Source: Lepidurus packardi (lineage: Eukaryota; Arthropoda; Branchiopoda; Notostraca; Triopsidae). Taken from it: a stretch of 64,000 nucleotides of DNA. Made by a program: the position numbers and the translations under genes. The stretch lies in contig JAKZAN010000007.1 in NCBI GenBank assembly GCA_023053545.1, forward strand, positions 7,316,001 to 7,380,000, written 5' to 3'. Position 1 is the first letter of the stretch, and each line of letters opens with the position of its first letter. Below are positions 30,594 through 52,801 of the stretch, piece after piece. The notes beneath the pieces were generated by a model. The model made no database searches and was not told the origin of the DNA. It worked only from the letters and a program-made list of their open reading frames with translations.

Positions 30594-32023
30594 ATGGATC
30601 CGCCGTCAAAAAATAACGAAGACTGTTATTTTTATTATTATTCATCCTGTTCCAAAGGTGATCAGTGTTTTTTCCGTCATGAGCCAACTGCGTTAGGTTC
30701 AGAAACTGGATGCGTTTACTGGCAACAGGGACAATGTAAAAAAACACACTGTTCGTTTCGTCACATGGAATTGAAGGTAAACTAATATAGCCTAGGTAGT
30801 ACATCCTAAATGGAAGGATACTTTATTTTTTATTTTACAGCAAAATCGCAACCACATACCTTGTTACTGGGAAGCTCAACCAACTGGCTGCCTGAAAGCG
30901 CATTGCCCCTTTATGCATAACAAATCAAAGGATAAACAACCCACTGCGAGTCTACCCAGCAAAGAAAGTAAACTAAAACTGATGGAAAATAGCACGAATA
31001 TTGTAACTAAGCAATTTTTTAAGGCATTACAAAGTTACCTTCACCTCCGGAAGTTACTGTAAATGGTAGAGAACAGAACGAGAAGCAAAACAAGAATGTC
31101 GAAGGAAAAGCTACAGAGCCTGTTTCGTCTGGCAGTCGTGTTGTCGTCAGCTTAGGAGAAGGTAAGATTCAGCTGCACTTTTGGATAAGAACAAAATTAG
31201 AGTAGAAATCTCTTTTGAAGAATCCGATGGAGAGAGTCTTCCGCCAGTAACGCCATCCAAGAAAAGAGATATATCACCCGAGCTGAAAATCAAGTCTTTG
31301 GAGGAAATTCGGCTCGAAAGGATTCAAAGAGAAGATGCCGCGGTGTACAGTTACCCTCAAAGAGAAAGCAAAGTGTCAGTTACCCCAGCAGCCAAACAAC
31401 TCTTCAGTGCCAGAAACCGACTAGGTAAAAAAGAAAACATCGATTACAGCAAGGGCAACAAACCCTCCCCTAAGAAAGACTCGGCATCTTCGGATTTTCA
31501 CGTTAAAACCTTGGATGAAATTCGAGCTGAACGCAATGGTCTTGGTGAACCAAACGATTCACACGAAACAACCACCGACTCGTCCTCGGCTGCGCTCAAG
31601 AGCGCAACCAACAATTCCTTTTCACCTGATGCTAAAGAAAGTACAAACCCAACTAGCCCCACACCCACTCCTGTGTCCATACAATTGGATTACAAACCTC
31701 GTAAATTAAAAGTGAAAAGGTCAGCAGACGTTCTAAGTATGACCAGAGCCACCAAACTGAGACGCGTCGCCCCTCCGCATGAACAGGACCAAAAGACCGC
31801 TAATCCAGTGATTGTCGAAACTTGCGAGGCCGTGGCATCCCGTGTTGAAGCTCCCAAACTTCTAGAACTTGAAGAGAAGCAAGGAAGACCAGTACGTAAA
31901 GAGAGTCGTGACTCCATAGCACTTGAGGATTCGCTATGGGATGAAGACCTCGGTGATGACATTGACGATGGAATGCAAGACGATGACCTTCTTTTGGAAA
32001 TTGATAACATGTTAGGTACTTAA
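30594..32023 (+). CDS. ZC3H11A: ZC3H11A-like CCCH zinc-finger mRNA-export protein
   Basis: The three N-terminal CCCH fingers are distinctive of the family: CYFYYYSSCSKGDQCFFRH, CVYWQQGQCKKTHCSFRH and CYWEAQPTGCLKAHCPFMH. The last exon carries repeated KSLEEIRLERI / KTLDEIRAERN helices and ends DDLLLEIDNMLGT, as in human ZC3H11A (DDLLLELSEMI...). The human protein works with the TREX complex in nuclear mRNA export. Exons: 30594-30776, 30841-30967 (phase 1), 31024-31161 (phase 1), then 31167-32023. Between the last two lies only GTAAG (31162-31166). Removing it restores the frame (434 aa), but no spliceosome removes 5 bp. Skipping exon 3 to an acceptor at 31172 also restores the frame (386 aa). 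The exact structure is therefore uncertain. Confidence 0.88.
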
Positions 32024-32414
32024 TCGGTATACTTCAATGTGACAATCGTTTGTATCGCTTGTTTTTTTTTTCTGTGACATACACACAAAATTTGCTCCAG
32101 TTACAATGTTGACTTGGTCTTAGCAATCCACGTTGCCGCATGCATTCCAACTTTCTCTCTCATGCACACTCAAACCTTACAACAGGCATGCGCTTTAGAA
32201 GGTATGGACCTTATAGGATAGGTCCCGACACGTTTATCTTTTTATCAGAATACTATATAGTTGCAGATAAGGGAAAATCTTAGATCACGTAATTTACTCG
32301 CCACACATACTTTTTTCTGCCACGGGTGAATAAAATGCAAAACAGAAAACAGGATTTGTTGCTCCGCAATACAAAGCAAAAAAGTTTAAGGAATGTGTGT
32401 TTCTTTCTAAGGTA
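32024..32414. other. Tail-to-tail intergenic region of ZC3H11A and Pax6
   Basis: A 391-bp spacer holds both 3' UTRs. A plus-strand poly(A) signal at 32329-32334 probably serves ZC3H11A. Confidence 0.5.
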
Positions 32415-41024
<8,610 letters not shown>

Positions 41025-41032
41025 CAATCCAC

Positions 41033-44000
41033 CTAGACAACGACAACAAAGAGACAGAAAAACCTTCGCATTAAAAAACACATATAAATATAGCAGCTTC
41101 TTTTCCTATTATAGACAGTTGCACATCAACTCGTGTTGGCTCAACATTACAAATACGAATATTCATGTCGCAGGATTGTTGTGTATCTATGATGCTGGTT
41201 GCAGCTGACAGTCATTTCGGGGTGTCAAGAGGCCAAGTGACAGTTATGGCAGTCAGCCCCTATTGAATATGAAACGATATTGAGCCCAATAGTGAGATCC
41301 AAGTGGCCCTTGACGGACCCCGATCTCAGTAGATATGACGAATGACTATCTGCTTATAAGTATACCTCAGACGTATTTATACACATAGAAATCGAGCCCT
41401 TTGAGAGTCCTTTTCCCTTCCGATAAGAGAAGCAGCTCCCTACTACCCTATATTCTCCATCTTTCTTCTTTCGCTTGAAACTTTGGAGCAGTTACAAGAA
41501 GATCATGCAACTCTCTTCTATACCATGCGTCTTGAATATATCTAAGAGTACTAATGTGATACAATAATACCAACAAGACAAAACCGCTACTGCCTGAGGG
41601 CTACCATCCAACCACATAACAAATTGTGCTAACTTAACAGTTAAAAGCTTTCAATGCTACTGCAGTCGTTCCTTCTTCTCCGTCTTTTGTAAGGCACAAA
41701 AGCGGTATAAAACTCCAGCGGCACGGCACGATTTAAGTCGCGGATACATAAGTCCACAAGCATTGCAACCTTTAGAAAAAAAAGAAGGCTAGCGGTGAAA
41801 AGGCGGCTGTTCCTCTTGTGCGTTAAATATATGGCGCCTATAAGGTGAGTGTAAACACGTTATTTTCTTAAAGCTATTTAGCTAACGTATAACATGAGCT
41901 GCAGCAAGCCCGCGCATTCAAAGCGAGATAAGGTGGATAGACCGGCTCGACAGGAGGCCTTCGAGGACGAACACATCCGTGGGGGGTCCTTTCTGCTCTT
42001 ATACGTATTGCTAGTAACGTGCAGCAATAATGGAAATCAAGCCGACAACACGGTTCCGTAATAATAAAACAGAATTACTGTCCGTTTCATGGAAACAAAC
42101 AGACCAAAGTCCTGTCAAATGCTAGATTTTTTCTAATTTTTTCTAATTTGTGAACTACGACTGCCGGAAGTTTGGGTAATTCCAACATACTACAGTTTGT
42201 ATTTCTTAAATCGCGCGCGTTTGGAATCTGATACGTCTGAACAATAAGAAACTTAATAGGATTCGCTTAAAGTTAACACTGAGAACATTCACAAATTAAC
42301 TAATTATAATGTACCTGAGTTGGGATGACAAACTCTCTTTATAGTAAGAACAATATCCACCAGAAATACTCCCCACTATTATTGCTAAATATTGGCAAAG
42401 CAACTTACCGGCGGTAAGTAGGGATCCTATTCCTTCCAGCTCAGGAGATTAAGGAACCAACGAAGTAATACGACGAACACTTTAGTTTGAATAACTTTTC
42501 AGTTTCAGCCTTAAAGAACTGCAAACAACACAACAAAGTTCCATTCGCCAAAAAACGCCAACAGAAATGGTTGAAAACAGGGCAATTCCTGGTGGGGGTA
42601 AAATGGTTACGGAAATTGGAGACTTTTCAACGCACTTTTGGTGCCTAATGATAAGGCTACGAGTATAGGGGAAGTCCTCCGGGAATTTGGCTTTTCCACG
42701 CTTGTTGAGATTCACGTGGTGGGTGATGTGCGTGAAAGGTATTATAGGCGACGAGGTACAAGCGATAGGTTAGGTCACGGTCAGTTCCCTAATGGGTTTC
42801 CCTCGTGGTCTGCTGTTCAAGCTTCAAAGCGTCCACTTTATTACGCTTGGTTGCCAATCTTCGTTTACGCGCCGGGTGTCAAGGCAAACATTTAGAAAAG
42901 CCACCGTTGCTTTTACAAGGCGGTGCTTGTAAAAGTCACAAGAGCATTGAAGAGCGGTATTTAAAAAATGGTTTCTAGTACTTGGCTCACTCTCACTCCT
43001 TCTTCTTCTGGAGAAGTAACACACACCCCACGCGTCACGGCTCACCTGGAAGCACTGCTGGGTCCTCGGCCAGCAAACTTGTGAATTTGGATCTCTTGCT
43101 CTTCTTCTTCAACTACTTCTTCTTCTTCCCCAGCTACTCCTCCTCGTCTAATGCCTCTTAGTGGCCCAAGTGCGCGTGGAAAACTGGGCAGGCTTCATCA
43201 AACCACGAATTGTTCTTTGGCAAACTTTTGGTTCTAACAGCTTCTAGACCTAAGAGACCCACGACGACATCCTCCTCTATCCCAGCACCCATCTCAGCAC
43301 GCCCATCAGGGGTGGAGGGAAATGAATGTAGGACATAGGGAGGTGATGCTGCGAGATGCACAGGACCCGTCGCCGGGATCCTAAGGCTCGATGAAGCACA
43401 CGTTCACGCTCACGCTCCATGCATCCCTGAGAGGCGGGGTTTAGATCTGCCGTTCTTCCCGCCTCAATCCAATAGAGGCGGCCATCAAGCCCTCCCGACT
43501 CCAATCACGGGAAAGGAGAGGGAGACCCGTGTACGCAAGCATACTCGCCCATCATAATGCCCCCAGTCTTGTCCCTTCTCCTTTTTTTCTCTGTATTTTC
43601 CCTCCCTGTGATTATGCCATGCTCGTCGTGCTTCATAACATCGAAGGCGTTAAACATCCGGATGTCTCGTGTGAAGAAAATTACAAGAGGATTCCGGAAA
43701 ATGAATTGGTGAAACGGGAATTTATGTACACCTCTAAAAACGTCCATGGATTAAAACACGAATAAAAGCTTAAATAAAACATAAAAATAAATAAATATAA
43801 ACACAAAAACAAACACTGAATGTAGCTATGTCGCCTCGTTATAATCGATGACATTCTTTTGAAGTATTTTATGTTTTTCTTTTTATCTTGGCTTACGCAA
43901 GGAATTTTAGTCGTGTAGCTATAGAATGTCATTGTGGACGTAGTAGACATTTGGGTAAAATGATCCGCTGGAGATGAGGAAAAAAAGGAGACACGAAACT

Positions 44001-46278
44001 ATATATTTTTTATTTTATTTTTTTCATGTCCAGGCTGCGTTTCTTGACCGCGCCGTAGAGCATGGTACCCCGGTTTTGAAAGAAACATACCAAAGGAGCC
44101 AAGCGAGAGGGACAGGAACAGTACTGGACCCTCTCTGTGTAAAAAGGGGCATAGAAATAGATCCTCTTTTGTGATCCAAACAGGTTGTAGGAGGTAACGC
44201 TGGAAGGGCGGCGTTGTATAGGGAAGACTCAAAGTCTTGGGGCGTCGGAATCTTTCTTGGTCCAGCAGTCGAAACTCATTAGTTACAGCTCTTTAGTCAA
44301 GCTATGAGGTCATCTACGGAGGGGATGTAGGAGTCGAAGGGGACTTTATGTGCTGTTATGTGTATATATCCTCTCCTCTCCTCAATACACAGCTCCGATA
44401 GCGGCTCCGAAGAGGCTCTATTAAATGGAGTTAGGCGTAGAGAGACAGCAGGATTCTGCTAGGATCGCGTGCCTTTCTCTCTGGCCGGAAAAGGATCACA
44501 TGTCTTACAGACGTCCGTCCTTTTTCGCTTTTCAAACCATGAATACCATTACAGACATCACACAACCGCGCCGTGCAACAAGCTTCACAACAAAAGACCT
44601 ATTGGTAACCAATACGCTACCCCAAGTAATAGATCTTCCCCGTGTGTTGTGTATGAGTTGTGTATACGCATTCCTCAAGTAGGCACAGGAAACACGAAAC
44701 GGATGGTATAGTAAGAAAATAACAACATTAGGAATGGGATATTGTACGTTTAAAAAGCTTATTTTTCTTTTTAAAAAAGCGCTCTTGTTGCTAATTACTT
44801 CACCAAAATGGAGCATATGTTGAAAAACATCGATAAGAATCGACAATGACATGGGTGTCGAAAAGGATAAAAGTAAAAGAAAAAAATAAGCACGCGGGGA
44901 AAAAAGCAAAAAAGGGGATCCTAGAAATAGGGAATGAGGAGTATAAGCACCAGTCCGGGAGGTTGTTTGTACTCCCATCGTGTTATTACCCGGCTTATCT
45001 CACCCATACCAAAAACTGTATGTATCCTTTCCGCAGGCGTCTCTGTGATGTATATGTACGCGTAAAAGGCACGCGTTCGGACACCCTACGACGTCGATCG
45101 CTTCCCCTTTCCACGGAGCACAGCCGACGTCCGCTCAGGATGCAATCTAGCTCTTCCCACTCTTTCTCTTTCCCGCGTATTAATGTCTCTGCTCATTTTC
45201 TTACAGAGCTTGATGATGTTTAAATACTCGGAGCGTAATGTATCAGTACTGCACAAAGCCAGCACAGTTTCCCCCTCAAGAATGGAATCCAGTAAAGGTC
45301 TTCCACGTTAGGAAACGCAGCGCTTGCATTTGGAATGTTCCAATGAGCTTTAGATGAAATAACTTTGTGTAATACAAGGTCAGGGTGGCTGGCGCACGCG
45401 CGCCACTTGTGACTCCTTATTTGATTTATATTTTTCTTGTAAAGAATAAAAATAAGCAACGAGTAAAAGTAAAATCCCTCCTAAAAAACTTGACCGCGAC
45501 TTCCATCATGCAGCAGAATCATGCAATGTTCTTCATGTAGTGGCACAAGACTCTTTGGGTCCTTGGGGCGCTGGCAGCAATTCACATGTTTATAGCTCGG
45601 CGTTCTAATATGCATGACAGCGCTTTGAAAATGTATGCCCGCAAAAGCTTTCGCAATAAAGCGGACATTCAGTACGGCAGCCCAGGCACAGAAAAAGAAG
45701 AGATGCGAAGAGACATTGGATTTCCTTTTTCCTTTTTAATAGCAGTCGCAGCACCAGTGCAAAAAAAAAAAGAGAAAGAGTAAAAAAAGGGAGAAGATTT
45801 CAATTTTCAATGTCGCATCCCGACAACTTTCCAAGGCAACTTCCTTCTTCTTCTTCTCTTCTGGCTGGTGCAATGCCATGGAGCTCTTAGATTCTCTTGG
45901 TTGACATCACGGCGACATAATGATCCTCGCTTTTGAATAGGCTCCCCCAACTTTATACCGACACTTGTGTCCCGAAGCCCCGGAGCCCCTTCTTTGGCTG
46001 CTCCCGTGGAAAGAATGGCCGGACGGATGGACTTACAAATCGTCGCCGTCTCCATCGTTTTTGCCTTTTCAAAAGAGAGAAGGTTCTGTGCATTTGGCTT
46101 TGGCTTCAACGCCAAAAAGAAGTCGCCAAGGAACCGAGGAGGAACTTATGGAACCACAATCCAAGAAGTAAGTTCTACAAAAAATATAATAAATGCAAAA
46201 AAAGTGCATACAGCATCATTGGCACGGAAGATAAGTATGTGATGTTACTAGGTCTTTGCCAAGAAATTATTTTTTAAT
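41033..46278. other. Gene-poor region upstream of Pax6, part 1
   Basis: No protein gene recognised. It should contain upstream untranslated exons or enhancers of Pax6. The many short ORFs are unrelated to known families by eye. Low-complexity CTT/TCC tracts lie near 43090-43150. Confidence 0.4.
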
Positions 46279-46342
46279 GGTATTTCTATTATAATACTTA
46301 AAATAGTATTTCTATTATAATACTTAAAATGGCATTTCTATA
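46279..46342. repeat. 26-bp tandem repeat, 2.5 copies
   Basis: GTATTTCTATTATAATACTT recurs at 46280 and 46306, each followed by AAAAT, then a truncated third copy. The unit contains a short palindromic TATTATAATA. Confidence 0.9.
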
Positions 46343-49300
46343 TACTACTTCCCTGTCGAAAAATACATCGATTAATTAAAATAAAATAAATACAAATCTC
46401 CTCACTTGAAAATTATGAAACAGGGGTTGCTTGACCTCTTTAATGCTTCGAAGTGTAGAGCTGAATGCCAAGACGTAAGGCTTTTGGTGTTCGGTGTCTA
46501 CGTAGGCCCATCTTTTGACACTTTGAAGCCCCCCCTTTCGGTACGGGTATTGTATTTTGGATTGTAGAATCAAGGCTTTAAGGTTGTGGAGCAGAGGGAA
46601 AATCTATATATTTATATAGAAAAAAGAAGAGCTAAAAGGGCTTTCTTCAAATGTTTTTTGGAGTGTTCAGAGGGGGCGGTTTTTGATTCTGGCAGAGGTG
46701 ACGTGCTCCAAAATCGGGCTCCTTTTTTTCCCTTTTTTCTGGAGAAAGACTGCTCTGTAGCTGTTCATCCGCCTCCTCTTTTCTTGCCTCTTGAAAGACT
46801 AACAGCTTTGAAAATTTTTCAACCCTCCCATTTCAAAGTGGCTGCTACAGCTTAAAAGAAGAATCTAGCGGGGGGACAGCAGTATCGTCTTTTGGCTAGC
46901 TGCTGGGCTTTTGTCCATGTCGGGCGAGTTGTAGCTTTTTCTTTTCTACACAGCAGCCCGCTTTTTCTTGGCTTCGCACCTTGTGGGCGCTCGATTCAGA
47001 ACTTGATAGATGAACCAGCCTTGTATGATGTCGCCGTACTGCAAATGCCATGCCATTCCTTTGCGCTCATTTATGTACCATAGCGGGTCCATAAATGACG
47101 ATTTGTATCGCGCCAGGTATATACTTTCGTGACAGTAACGCAACGAGGCTTCCTTTATTAAAAATACAATTTAAAAAATAAGGAAAAGGTTAGAAGGAAT
47201 CCCCGAGTACTCGATCTATTTTACAATACGATCACTTTTCCTTGTCACAAATATTTTTTTTAAACAAAACTCTTCACATTTGACTCTTTCGGGTTAACAA
47301 CGAGCGCGCTAATTTGAATCCACTCAAAAGCGTCCGAGGTACCCAAAGTCTTGCCTTTTCAATTCCTAATTACCCTCGTGAGTAAACACTTTGGAAAGAA
47401 AGGGAAAAGCAAAAGCTAAACTTCCTGGCTTTTGACAACCTTACAGCGAATAACACAAGCAAAGAGTGTTTCAAGTAGTCCGCGGTTCGAAAAAGCATAA
47501 GCATCAGGGACGGTCATAAAGCAAGGTGAAGGCATTGTGGTGTGGGGTTGTTATCATCCCAAGTACAGGAGTTTTGGAGAGAGAGAGAGGGTCGAGAGGG
47601 TGCTCCATGAGACAAGCTGTGGGCACAAAAGGTTATTGTGCGTGTGCCGTGTTAGCACTTGGGTCGTTCTGGCAGATCCAGGTGATTTATGACTAAGGAT
47701 TCCTCGGGACTCTTTTTACAGCAGTGAGGGAGCATACTCCAAGCATACAACAGCCGTAACAAGAGAAGCCTATCGATATTGTCCTTGCTTATAGGCGATA
47801 TAGGCTTGACTCTTTTCGCCAGGTTAAAAGAGGAGGAGAAATACTTCAGAGAGACTTGTACCGCTGCTACTTAAGAGAAGCTTTATGGTAACACAACACA
47901 GGCAAAAGGTCCTGAAGTATCCGGAAAATGAAAAAAAAATCCGAAAGGTGTATGGCTGCATGGGGTTTTATAGGGCCAGACTACTTTCTGCGCCATGACA
48001 AGCCACAAAGCTAAGTACCTCGGTGTGTCGTTTTTCTCCGCACCCCCTTTGGCATAGACATACAAAAGTTGGGCTCGTCTATAATCATTCATCAAGCCCA
48101 GGCGTCGATAGAGACGTTGATGACACGCCGCTTTTTGACAAGGGCCACAGCCGTTTTGTACCCCATGTCATGCCTGATAAAATGTCTCATGTTCCTATAT
48201 GCATCCCTGATAGAGCCCTTACTAGGGGACTCCCCAAAGGCAACTTTTTTTGGCAACGTCATTACATCTAACTTTCCATTTAAAAAATCCTTATTTTTTA
48301 TCTTTGATTATAGTTTCAGACTTAAATAAGAAGGGAAATTCGTAGAAAATCGTCCCTTTTAAAGTCGTCATTAAAGCTTCACGATTAAACCTAAGTGAGC
48401 ATAATCAAAGTTCCTTTAAATACGTTTAAAAGTTACGACTATTGTTGGGAGAAAGGTGTGGGATTTATACGTCAAACTTCATGTGTTTAGGCACGTTACT
48501 TCTGTACGAGTAACGAGCTTAAACTGTGGGGAAAATCGTCGTATTATGACAGCAAAAAAAGAAACGAAAGAATCAGTAAAGATGCTTTTGGGAGCCGAAG
48601 AATCGGAAAAGAGTTCCAGAGGGGAAAATCGAAACCCAACAAGTCACTTGATGGGGTAGGAGGGATGACGCATCTTTGGATACGAGGCAAGTATAATTGC
48701 CATGGCAACGTTCAATCAAGCATGCGTATAGCACGGAACGTGCAAGTATATCCCATCGTAATACTGGCGTACAGACACGACTTTTAGCTCTCTCCCAACC
48801 CGCGGCATGACCATCGCCGATGACGTTCTAATGACATCACACGATTGGCCAAGCATGGGTAATGAGTTTAAAGAGGAAACCGCTGTTCAATCTACAAGAT
48901 TCCCCTCCCCCATTTCCGATGCTCGCGTCTCTGGTGTCTAATCCAACAATATCCAAAAACCCGGGCCTGGAGCTTTAAGAGTTTACACACAAACACACAC
49001 GCACATCCTTGTGTGAAGGTGGGAACTTAATGCTGACGCCCAACCCCAATTCCGAGCAATCAGGAGGGCACATCGATACTTGTTAGTTTTTTTTTTCCTG
49101 GCTGCAATGTTATACCTCTCTACCTGTGGCTCTCTTCTGTAGAGGAACTAGAGTCCAGGTGTTAAACGCCCTTTTTAGGCTTTTCGTTTGCCAAGCTTGG
49201 GGACGTGGAGGGTCCAAGGGGCTGGTTAGTTTTAAGACCAGAACGAATCAAGTGGATTTTACGCTAAATCAATACCAAGGTCTCTTCTTGTGATTTCAAT

Positions 49301-51923
49301 TTAGCACTTGGACACTTTGGGCCTGAAACGCATTACAGAAAACCCCTCAAACCGTGAGTCTTCTTAACTTTACATTGTATAAGTTGCAACTTCCTTAAAG
49401 GTTGAACATTTCAATCTAGAAGCGAGGAAAAATCGCAGGAATTTTGGGGTACGGTACCGCACAGAATAATAGACTTGGTTATACTTTGCCGGTTAGCGCA
49501 ACGGTATTAGAGAAAAGAAATAACTTTCCCTTTGGCATGGGACGGGACTTTTTCTTCTTTTGAAATTCTTAGCGACGCTTACATCTCACTGCTGCTTGTT
49601 CCATACAGACATACATATGTGCATACGGTGACTGCTGTGTGTCGCCTGCACCGCCGGCTCGAGGCTTTTCATAGATGAGCACTTTAGTGGAAATATTTAA
49701 CGAGGAAAGGCGCCCCTAAGGAGATTCAGAATGAGCCGACTACCAGAACTAAAATAAATAAAAAAAATAAGAAAAAAAGCTCACGGCCCGGGGTAAAGTA
49801 TACCTCTTAGGCGCGTTCTGTTGCAGGATGGCACTGTTGGTGTGCCGAGATTCTTTTCTCCTTTTTTTTTATTATTATTATTCTCCCCACGGTCCTTATG
49901 CACCAAAGCGTAAGGACACTGGACGGGCCTTAAGGGTCTCATCGAGAATCTCATGTTGGTGCTACAAACGTCGGACGTTTACCAGCAGGGAGCCAAGGCA
50001 AATCTAGGGAAAGAGAAAAAAAGTTAATCTCCATAAAAAACACAGGGTTCACAACGAACATACGAATACGAATGCGCCATATAGGTTTTTTAAAGACACT
50101 TTTATGTATTCATGTGTGGCCTCTTTTATGCGGTCTAGATTATTTCCTTTTTTTAAAAAGAAACAGTAGATTAGAGGGAATTTGTGCAAAAACAGGTTTG
50201 CAATTATAGTCTGAAAGGTAGGAGGTGCCAAATTGTGGACTAAAATGCAGGAAAGAAGGCTGGATCCCATGCACATCGAAGCTTCTTGTTCTCCATGGGA
50301 CGTCCCATTCACGACACACAGGAGGCCCTAATTCGCAGGCAACGGTCACTTTTCACCTGATTACGCTCGCATGCAACGAAAAAGCAGCTGCGCCGAAAAT
50401 TCCATATTTTCTCTCAATAGCAACGTCACCGGTTTCATAACGGCAAAAGCATACTATCGTCAACTAACTTTTTTTTTCACCTAAATTAGTTCCTGCTGTA
50501 TAATTGATTCTAGCTTAACGTCTTCAACTATATCGTAGAATTTTTGAAATTTCGTCAGTCTCTTCAAACGTTACAAAGTATTCCTCATACCGTTAAAATA
50601 CTCCCTATTTACTTGATCAATCTATTGATCACTAAGCTCATTTAAGGTATTTATTTGGCGTCAGGAAGTTTTACAGCATAGATTAGGCTTCAATTAGGGG
50701 TAATGTGTGCGCACTAAGTCAAACCCAACTCAGCTCCCCATATGAATCTATACCCTAAATCGGCTTCCGAGCCACACACACAGACACCATTCAAGGCGCG
50801 GAGGATCAATTACGCCTACACACGCCTATATAGTTCTTTCACGTATCATAAGTTTGTTCCCTTTTGCCTTCTATACAGCATTTTCGCTTTTTTCCCAACT
50901 CCCTAAACATATATCTACATATACAAAGCAAGGTTTCTGTTTAGGAAAAGTTGAAGACGCGGAACATCGCTTAAGCCAAGTTATCTCCTTTACACAACAG
51001 TTATCTCCTATACACGCAAGACACACTCACACGCAACTTAGGAGAACTTTTGTCCCTTAATTGCTTTACATCGCCTCGCAGATCTGTTCCGCAGCTTTAA
51101 AGTTCCGTGAATTTCTGTTCAGCTTATACAAAGACAGTTCGGTAACAGCGAAACTCTGTGTTTCCCACTTTGTATGGCAAAGTTTTCGTCACTCGGCAAC
51201 GCCTGTCATGCTCATCGCTATCTTCTTCCCCAAATGGGCTCTTATTAACACATTTTGCATATCGTAAAAGAAGTGAAATAGGAAAAAAAGCCATCCTTTA
51301 AAGCTCATCATATTTTACACCTTAATAACCCAAGAAGCCCATGTTTTTGCGCTGTTACTCCCCACTTTGGAAACATACTAATTAAATATCCTAGACGGAT
51401 TGCACCCCAGCAACGCTACCAGCGATCAGTCCTCATTTGCATATGAAATATCGAAACCAAGCGTAAAAAGACGAAAATTGTATTGCGTTTTTTTTGGAAG
51501 CTGAAAAAATTCATCTTTTGATTCCGCGTTAGCTACACACGCTCCTTGTACATAGTCCTTGCTTAGAACCAATGAAGCGACGTTTGCTCTTCATTTTAAC
51601 TATTCCCGGGCTAGGCAGAACGAACTGAAAATGCAAACAATCGAATCAAGCGTTGTCTTCAGAATTATGAATCCTTGCGTGAAAAAATCCTGGCGGGTGC
51701 TAATCGCTCAGCATTGTCTCTTCATGCATACATAAGTCACTGTGCGAGATGCAAGCCTTTTCCTCCTTTCTTTATAACAAATCCACTAACGATGGTTTCT
51801 TGCACCAACTTGCGCCCCCCAACAGGAGTGTGTAACTTTTGGGGACAAAAATTCGGCTCAATCCCAGGAAGAATGTCTTTTAGCTTCTCTATAAGGTAAC
51901 ATTCTTACAGTATATATATATTT
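46343..51923. other. Gene-poor region upstream of Pax6, part 2
   Basis: Nothing recognisable as a gene; low-complexity patches only. Confidence 0.35.
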
Positions 51924-51927
51924 ATAT

Positions 51928-51952
51928 GTAGAGAGAGAGAGAGAGAGAGAGC
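51928..51952. repeat. (GA)n microsatellite
   Basis: About 12 GA units, preceded by TA-rich sequence. Confidence 0.95.
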
Positions 51953-52763
51953 AGTGTCAGGGGCAATTCGGGCAGTTAATGGGAGTCTATAAAAGCCCTA
52001 AGAAAGTGTTGATGACTTTCCTACTTCTCTAGCTCCATATTTACGGTTTCGGTCGCTATGAGAGGGAGGGTTTTTCTAAAAGAAAGCAACCCTGTCATCG
52101 TTCCGCACTCACGGTCCACTGCTTGTGCATGGGTTCGCACGTCTTATCGCGGGCAACCAGCCCCTTCATTGTTGCCGTATAGTTCTCCATCTCATACTTT
52201 TTGTTCTTTGGCCGCCTTTTTGTTTCCTCCTCACAAGAACATTGCTGAGATGCCTCAGCAAAACCGGGCATGCTGTGCATTGTCTCTGGCAATGTCGTGT
52301 GTGTGTGGCCATGCCTGGCGTCTAAACGGAGGAGGCTAACTTCCTTCCTTGGTGTGTTCAAGCCGCGGAACCCAACGTATCCTGAACCACCATTAAACGA
52401 AACTTTTTGGGACTCTAGAAAATCAGAATACTTTTTGCATTGCAAATAGTTACCAAACTTCTAAACCAAACACTGGAGGCGAAAAGAAAAAGAAAATGAA
52501 TATAATTTTGAAAGCTTTGTTCACTAAATTAAGGATATGATCGAACACACAATATACAGGTTAACTTGTACACACTATGGACCTTAGTCTACCTTATTTT
52601 ATGGACGAGAGACTTTGTTTCAATTTCGTTTGATGAACGTTCACGGGTTATTGGCATTCAAAATTTGAGTCACGATGTCACAGAGGTATCATGGTTTGGC
52701 TTTCAGCGCGTGTTGTCATAGTTACTGTTTATCTCCTTGCTTTGCAACAGTAAAAAAAAGCAA

Positions 52764-52801
52764 CCAATAGTCGTGCGCCTGTGACGTCAGAAAGCCACGT
52801 G
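52764..52801. promoter_or_regulatory. CCAAT / CRE / E-box cluster
   Basis: Within 40 bp there is CCAAT (about 52763-52767), a perfect CRE palindrome TGACGTCA (52782-52789) and a perfect CACGTG E-box (52796-52801). This is the most promoter-like cluster in the upstream region. Such short motifs also occur by chance; function is not shown. Confidence 0.3.

Noticed and set aside
45806-46277. Overlapping ORFs on both strands near 46 kb as a gene
   Set aside because: Three frames are open at once and none resembles a known protein.
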